19,296 bases of DNA from Bacteroidales bacterium (GTDB lineage: Bacteria; Bacteroidota; Bacteroidia; Bacteroidales; S143-33): assembly GCA_027083655.1 (NCBI GenBank), contig JALWNS010000129.1, forward strand, positions 1-19,296, given 5' to 3'. This document shows, piece after piece, positions 14,892-19,296 of this stretch. The position numbers and the translations under genes are program-made. Under the pieces are notes generated by a model. It made no database searches, was not told the origin of the DNA, and saw only the letters and a list, made by a program, of their open reading frames with translations. The first letter of the stretch is position 1. Every line of letters starts with the position of its first letter.

Positions 14892-16998
14892 AGTAATTTA
14901 TTTTTTGTATAAAAGCACCTTGTGTTATAACGTCATAAACCTGCAGACCAATACTATCTGCTTGCTTTTTCCATAGCTTTGTACGAAACTGCCGGCATGA
15001 TGACATAAAAATTATTTGTCTAAAGTTAAAAAATTCTGACACTTCTCTCATGTCTGTATAAACATTATTTCCCAGCATCAAATAATCAATATCCAGCTTT
15101 TTGTGTGTTGTGTTTTCCAGAATATTGCGGCTCTCGAGTATAAAAATCTTTTTGTTTATAAATTTCATTATTTCCCCTTTGACAACCAACTCTTTACCAT
15201 AATAAAAAACCGTGTCTGAAATGTACAAATGTGTGGGATATGGTAGATGTGCATATCTCCAATAAGGTAGCATATACCGTTCTATAATCTGGGTATTAAC
15301 TGCTGTATCTGTAAGCAAAACATTCGTTGCAGGAGAGATAAAATTAATTACACTGTGACCCGGAATATTGTAAACAATAACCCTTGGTGGTATTGTCAGG
15401 TGGATTTTATTGTAAAAATTAATACCCACAAAAACCAGAACCCCAAACAAAGAAGCAATTAGATAAGAACGTTTTTTATAAACAAACATTAACAAAAGAC
15501 AAATTAAGATGGTATAAATCAAAATCATCTGGCCGAAAGTAATATACACATGCGACAATGTAGCTCCTGGTAGGTTTTCTGTTATATTTATGGCCTTCAA
15601 CAAAATCTTGACAAAAAAGTTTAAAACCTTTGCTACTATAGTAGCCAGAGCAGTAAACCGGGCTATAACAAAGAGCAATATAGCAAGATATAAAATAATA
15701 GCCGCCAGGGGGATAGCAAACAGATTGGTAAGTAAAAAATAATTCGGGAACTGATGAAAAACATACAGACCTATAGGCATTGTTCCCACCTGTGCTGCAA
15801 TAGAAACACTTACCAATGACCATAGCCTATTAAACGGCCATGGCAGATAAAAAAGATTATTTAACAAAGGATAAACTGACACTATTCCCACTACTGCTAG
15901 ATATGACAACCAGAAGCCAACAGAAAATAAATCAACAGGATAAAACAACAACAAGAAAAATGCAGAGGCAGCAAGAGAATTATAAATGTTAGTCTTGTGA
16001 TGAATAACCATAGACAAACTCACAAGCGAAAACATGAAAGCCGAGCGTCTCACAGATGGAGAAAAACCTGTCATCAAAGCAAAACCCCACAAAACAAATA
16101 ACACTACAACAAAAGCTCCCCATCTATAACGTGTCTTCATCACGCCACCAAACAAAAGCATTAAAATTCCAAACAAAATACCAACATGCAGACCCGAAAC
16201 AGCAAGAATATGCATTGCTCCGGAACGAGAAAAACTATGCAAAGTCTCCCTATCCAGAGCCTGGCGGTAACCAAGTGTCAATGCAGCTAAAACTGAATAT
16301 TCCTTTCCCTTGATGCCATAAAAATGATAAATCTTAAGCAACCTATCCCTGAGCCTTGTAGCTAGCAAGACAATCTTATTTCCTCCTCCATAACCGATTA
16401 TGCGGACATTTCCACTATCGACAAAACCTGTATAATAAATACCCTTGAGCCTCAAAAAATTCTTATAATCAAACTCATAAGGATTGCCCATATTGCGCAC
16501 TTCCCGTGCCTTAACCTCAAAAACCACGCTATCACCATAACGCAAATCCCTGGCTAAGCTATCGGTACGAAAATAAATTAGCATTTTACCGTCTACATCT
16601 CTGATCTTGCTACTGTCCCTAAAAGCAAAAACTTTTATCTGTGCTTGTGTGGTTTTAGCTCTCACACGGGGAGTATTATAAACTACTCCCATAAAAACCG
16701 TCTTTTCACTGGGTATGGCAGGCTTTGCAGGAATAGCCATATCTATTGACTTTATGCCCAACAAAAAGATAATTAAATAAACTGCTATGATGGATAATGT
16801 TTGTTTTCTGGCTATAAATGCAATGATTGCCAACAAAATAATTATGACAATTACGATAACTACAGGTATGGAGATTGAAAACTTCTCCCCCACAAAAATA
16901 CCTACAATTAACACCAAGACCAGAGGCAAAAATGGATACCGGGCAAAGACAGTGTGTCTCTGCCCCATGGTGAATTCAATATTCTGCTTGAGAGGCAT
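14884..16998 (-). CDS. ComEC/Rec2-family channel protein with worn C-terminal domain
   Basis: The 704-residue protein has an N-terminal membrane segment group (about 20-85), a soluble DUF4131/OB-like part (about 95-200), and the Competence domain with about ten helices from about 230 to 510. The signature SGAMHILAVSGLHVGIL (259-275) and GFSPSVRRSAFMF (311-323) are diagnostic. ComEC passes transforming DNA through the inner membrane. The C-terminal region, about 535-704, sits where other ComEC proteins have a metallo-beta-lactamase-like nuclease domain, but no HxHxDH zinc motif can be found there, so it is probably catalytically dead. A start at 16968 (Met11) is possible. No other competence genes are in the window. 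The gene begins the minus operon; no clear promoter was found in the 87 bp before it. Confidence 0.9.
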   Translation of the reverse strand: MPLKQNIEFTMGQRHTVFARYPFLPLVLVLIVGIFVGEKFSISIPVVIVIVIIILLAIIAFIARKQTLSIIAVYLIIFLLGIKSIDMAIPAKPAIPSEKTVFMGVVYNTPRVRAKTTQAQIKVFAFRDSSKIRDVDGKMLIYFRTDSLARDLRYGDSVVFEVKAREVRNMGNPYEFDYKNFLRLKGIYYTGFVDSGNVRIIGYGGGNKIVLLATRLRDRLLKIYHFYGIKGKEYSVLAALTLGYRQALDRETLHSFSRSGAMHILAVSGLHVGILFGILMLLFGGVMKTRYRWGAFVVVLFVLWGFALMTGFSPSVRRSAFMFSLVSLSMVIHHKTNIYNSLAASAFFLLLFYPVDLFSVGFWLSYLAVVGIVSVYPLLNNLFYLPWPFNRLWSLVSVSIAAQVGTMPIGLYVFHQFPNYFLLTNLFAIPLAAIILYLAILLFVIARFTALATIVAKVLNFFVKILLKAINITENLPGATLSHVYITFGQMILIYTILICLLLMFVYKKRSYLIASLFGVLVFVGINFYNKIHLTIPPRVIVYNIPGHSVINFISPATNVLLTDTAVNTQIIERYMLPYWRYAHLPYPTHLYISDTVFYYGKELVVKGEIMKFINKKIFILESRNILENTTHKKLDIDYLMLGNNVYTDMREVSEFFNFRQIIFMSSCRQFRTKLWKKQADSIGLQVYDVITQGAFIQKINYYD

Positions 16999-17085
16999 AA
17001 AACTTATTGTTTACACAAAAAAAATGATTAGAAAAACTTCATAAAATAGAGATAATCAAGCATATCTACGCTACTGGGCGGCATG

Positions 17086-18447
17086 TTATCTTTTAAATCT
17101 ACGGCGGAATGGCTTTTTAAAATCTGGGAAGCTACGGTATCTGGACCACAAAGGTTTTTCTACTAATTTAATCATCCAATTCTTTAGTTTAACCAGCCCT
17201 ATACCAAACACACCAGGGATACTAACTACAAGCCCAAAAATCTTAAAAATAACTCTTTCTCCCATAGATGAGAGCTTATGTTCGACATAATCCCTCCTAT
17301 TAGCCAGCAACAAATCCGGCAAAGGAATTTTCACAGGACAGACTTCCTCGCACTTACGGCACACAGTACAGGCAAAGCTCAAATGTCCATATTCTTTAAA
17401 TCCTTTGAAAAATGGGGTAAGTACAGATCCAATCGGACCTGTATAAACTGCATCATAAGTATATCCTCCAATATTCTGATAAATAGGACAATAATTCAGG
17501 CAGGCGCCACAACGGATACATTTCAAGGCCAGCCGGTGTTCCTCTCTCTCCAACAGACGTGAACGGCCATTGTCAAATAAAATAACAACCATCCTCTCCG
17601 GACCGCTATCCTCTCCCCGGCGCCGTGGTCCCCGTACAATGGAATTGTAAACAGTAATACTCTGGCCAGTACCTCTATTGGCTAGAACTTGCCACATCAA
17701 AGATAAATGGCGGTACGAAGGTATAATCTTCTCAAACCCTGCTATTACCACATGCACACGGGGAAAAGAGAAACTCATAAAAGCATTACCCTCATTCTCT
17801 GTAAGCGCAATAGCCCCTTGGTCTGCAACAAGAAAATTGGCTCCTGTGATGCCCATATCTGCCTCTACAAACTTCTGCCGTAGATACCTTCGCGTAAACC
17901 GTGTCAGTGTTTCAGGATCAGCATCTGCAGGGGTGCCAAACTTCTCATGATACAGGCGGGCAACATCCTGACGGGACTTGTGCATGGCAGGCGTTACTAT
18001 ATGGTAAGGCCGCTCTCCAGCCTGTTGTACAATGAATTCACCCAAGTCTGTCTCAAAAACCTCAATACCACGCTTTTCTAAAAAAGTATTTAAACCAATT
18101 TCTTCTGTAGTCATTGACTTGCTCTTGACAACAAGGCGTACTTGCTCCTGCCGGATGATGTTATCGAGTGTCTCCAGCACAGCTTTCTCATCATCAGCTA
18201 GATAAACCTCTATGCCGTTCCTCTGCATGTTCTCTACAAGCTGGTCGAGCAAGTCATCAATATTATTCAACGCATAATCCTTGACTTGAGAGGCTTGCAA
18301 CCTTGCTTTTTCAAAATCTCGAAAACGGGCTAAACCTGCTTCGACAGCCGAAAAATACTTTCCAAGATTATACTGTATCTTTCGTCTATGATCCTGGTCA
18401 AAAGCAACTTGCTCTGCCTGCAATAAAAATTGTTTTTTCCTGGTCAT
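17086..18447 (-). CDS. lutB: LutB-like LUD-domain iron-sulfur protein
   Basis: This 453-residue cytoplasmic electron-transfer protein resembles the LutB/YkgF subunit of the LutABC L-lactate oxidising system. The LUD domain covers about 60-300. It includes RLVVKSKSMTTEEIGLN (104-120), EADMGITGANFLVADQGAIALTENEGN (195-221; GITGANF and LTENEGN key) and the IAGFEKIIPS strand. Two [4Fe-4S] motifs follow: C310, C313, C316, C320 in CIRCGACLNYC and C360, C363, C366, C370 in CTVCRKCEEVCP. The C-terminus is basic (KKPFRRRFKR). It begins 3 nt after rpiB, making a two-gene operon. The expected partners LutA (CCG-domain) and LutC (second LUD protein) are not in the window, so lactate use is inferred by homology only. 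Confidence 0.9.
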   Translation of the reverse strand: MTRKKQFLLQAEQVAFDQDHRRKIQYNLGKYFSAVEAGLARFRDFEKARLQASQVKDYALNNIDDLLDQLVENMQRNGIEVYLADDEKAVLETLDNIIRQEQVRLVVKSKSMTTEEIGLNTFLEKRGIEVFETDLGEFIVQQAGERPYHIVTPAMHKSRQDVARLYHEKFGTPADADPETLTRFTRRYLRQKFVEADMGITGANFLVADQGAIALTENEGNAFMSFSFPRVHVVIAGFEKIIPSYRHLSLMWQVLANRGTGQSITVYNSIVRGPRRRGEDSGPERMVVILFDNGRSRLLEREEHRLALKCIRCGACLNYCPIYQNIGGYTYDAVYTGPIGSVLTPFFKGFKEYGHLSFACTVCRKCEEVCPVKIPLPDLLLANRRDYVEHKLSSMGERVIFKIFGLVVSIPGVFGIGLVKLKNWMIKLVEKPLWSRYRSFPDFKKPFRRRFKR

Positions 18448-18450
18448 GAA

Positions 18451-18891
18451 TTACTTGTTTTGCACAGGTATCTTTTTTACACGGCGCTCATGCCTGCCTC
18501 CTTCAAACTCTGCAGACAAAAAGGCATCAACAATCAGACGTGCATAATCAAAAGCTATAAACCTGCCTGGCAGGGCACATACATTTGCATCATTATGCTG
18601 GCGTGCTAAACGTGCTATTTCTTCATTCCAACAATAACCTGCCCTTATACCCTGGTGCTTGTTAGCAGTTATAGCTACACCATTACCACTGCCACATACA
18701 ACAATACCTAAATCATATTCACCTTTTTCTATAGCTTCGGCCAAAGGATGAACATAATCTGGATAATCAACACTTTCCTGGGAATGTGTACCAAAATCAA
18801 AAACTTCAAAACCTTTGTCTTTCAAATAATTTTCTAGTTTTTCTTTTAGTTCAAATCCTGCATGATCTGATGCTAATGCTATCTTTTTCAT
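18451..18891 (-). CDS. rpiB: Ribose-5-phosphate isomerase B
   Basis: This 146-residue enzyme interconverts ribose-5-phosphate and ribulose-5-phosphate in the non-oxidative pentose phosphate pathway. The RpiB/LacAB features are all present: the ASDHAGFELKE opening with D9 and H10, the GTHS loop, the catalytic base C66 in VVCGSGNGVAITANK, RAGYC, H99 in RQHNDANV, and the CALPGRF loop. The ATG at 18891 gives the normal family length. A TTG at 18915 would add eight unconserved residues. It sits first in an operon with lutB, and its upstream side is a long AT-rich region (18892-19275) with no confident promoter. Confidence 0.95.
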   Translation of the reverse strand: MKKIALASDHAGFELKEKLENYLKDKGFEVFDFGTHSQESVDYPDYVHPLAEAIEKGEYDLGIVVCGSGNGVAITANKHQGIRAGYCWNEEIARLARQHNDANVCALPGRFIAFDYARLIVDAFLSAEFEGGRHERRVKKIPVQNK

Positions 18892-19275
18892 AAGCTTATT
18901 GTTTTTTATTAACAACCATTTAGTAAAGAATGTTAATTACTCAGGAAAAAATGTGTGTAAAAACAAAACACGTTTGATGTTCACAAAATATACATTTTTT
19001 TCAAGATAGTTATCAAAAGAAATTCCATAGAAATTAACAGCCTAGCTTAACAAAATCTTTATCACCAAAACTCACAACAACATAAATAACAAATGTTGAA
19101 AAAGCTCATTCTCCTCTAATATTCAACTATTATCGAACAAAAATACTTTTAGAATTTTGTTAAAAAGAAAATTTTTCTGCAAAATTTATACTTACAAATT
19201 TTTTTTTCAAAATTATTAAAGAAATAAGAAAAGAAGAAACAACAATACCTCTTATTAAAATAAGATAAGTGGATA
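18892..19275. other. Very AT-rich intergenic region, possible long promoter or origin
   Basis: No gene is seen in these 384 bp. Counting bases in 19141-19260 gives 19 G/C of 120 (16%), well below the coding regions around it. DnaA-box-like words relative to TTATCCACA are TTATCAAAA (19010-19018, 7 of 9), TTATCACCA (19059-19067, 7 of 9), and on the minus strand TTATCCACT (19268-19276, 8 of 9). Several CAAAnnTA (minus-strand -7-like) words occur, e.g. 19138-19145 and 19208-19215, but such matches are expected by chance in DNA this A/T-rich. The region separates minus-strand rpiB from a possible plus-strand gene. Confidence 0.4.
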
Positions 19276-19296
19276 ATGAAGGATATAATAGATAGT
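19276..19296 (+). CDS. Possible start of a further plus-strand gene (7 codons)
   Basis: An ATG at 19276 opens a frame reading MKDIIDS to the end of the window. It follows a long gene-free A/T-rich stretch after which a divergent gene would be expected. Seven residues are far too few to identify it. A dnaA start is conceivable given the DnaA-like word just before it, but this is speculation. Confidence 0.3.

Overview
This 19.3 kb window looks like a chromosomal segment of a member of the Bacteroidota, probably uncultured or environmental. The evidence is as follows. The genes are AT-rich. Shine-Dalgarno sequences are almost absent. Several genes are preceded by the Bacteroidota -7 element TAnnTTTG. 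There are two outer-membrane beta-barrel proteins with signal peptides, a PorT-like protein among them. MetRS carries the KxSTS-type form of the KMSKS loop with a fused C-terminal tRNA-binding domain, and the ComEC homologue has a worn-out C-terminal domain. No mobile element, CRISPR array, rRNA or tRNA gene was found. Most of the window is ordinary housekeeping and envelope gene content.

Layout. (1) 2-3935, plus strand: a tightly packed operon of metG (5' end outside the window), an RCK-type potassium channel, a CPBP-family membrane protease and dut, with 3-nt gaps and one 23-nt overlap. (2) 3936-4426: a 491-bp gene-free stretch. Its first half holds nested inverted repeats and a CACAGA-type degenerate motif. 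Its last 60 bp is a good Bacteroidota promoter. (3) 4427-4888, plus: an Rrf2-family cysteine-bearing regulator. It runs tail-to-tail (36-bp overlap) into a minus-strand operon of two outer-membrane beta-barrel genes and a VanZ-like gene (6773 down to 4853). (4) 6892-8898, plus: a GNAT acetyltransferase and a polysaccharide flippase, divergent from the beta-barrel operon. (5) 8895-9764, minus: a class-IV aminotransferase with its own -7 box, separated by a strong hairpin terminator from the operon upstream of it. (6) 16998 down to 9863, minus: comEC-like, a long MORN-repeat protein, an S41 C-terminal processing protease, a YigZ/IMPACT protein and rseP, mostly overlapping. (7) 18891 down to 17086, minus: rpiB and a lutB-like iron-sulfur protein. 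(8) 18892-19296: a very AT-rich intergenic stretch with loose DnaA-box-like words, ending at what may be the first seven codons of another plus-strand gene.

How the genes fit together. The long minus operon gathers envelope-proteolysis functions (a periplasmic S41 protease and the site-2 protease RseP), together with an exported MORN-repeat protein and the DNA-uptake-type channel. The two beta-barrels, VanZ and the flippase are also envelope genes, so much of the middle of the window concerns the cell surface. The items most worth a second look are the structured non-coding region after dut, the exported MORN-repeat protein locked by overlaps between comEC and the S41 protease, the beta-barrel pair of unknown role, and the AT-rich right end, which could be a replication origin or simply a long promoter region.
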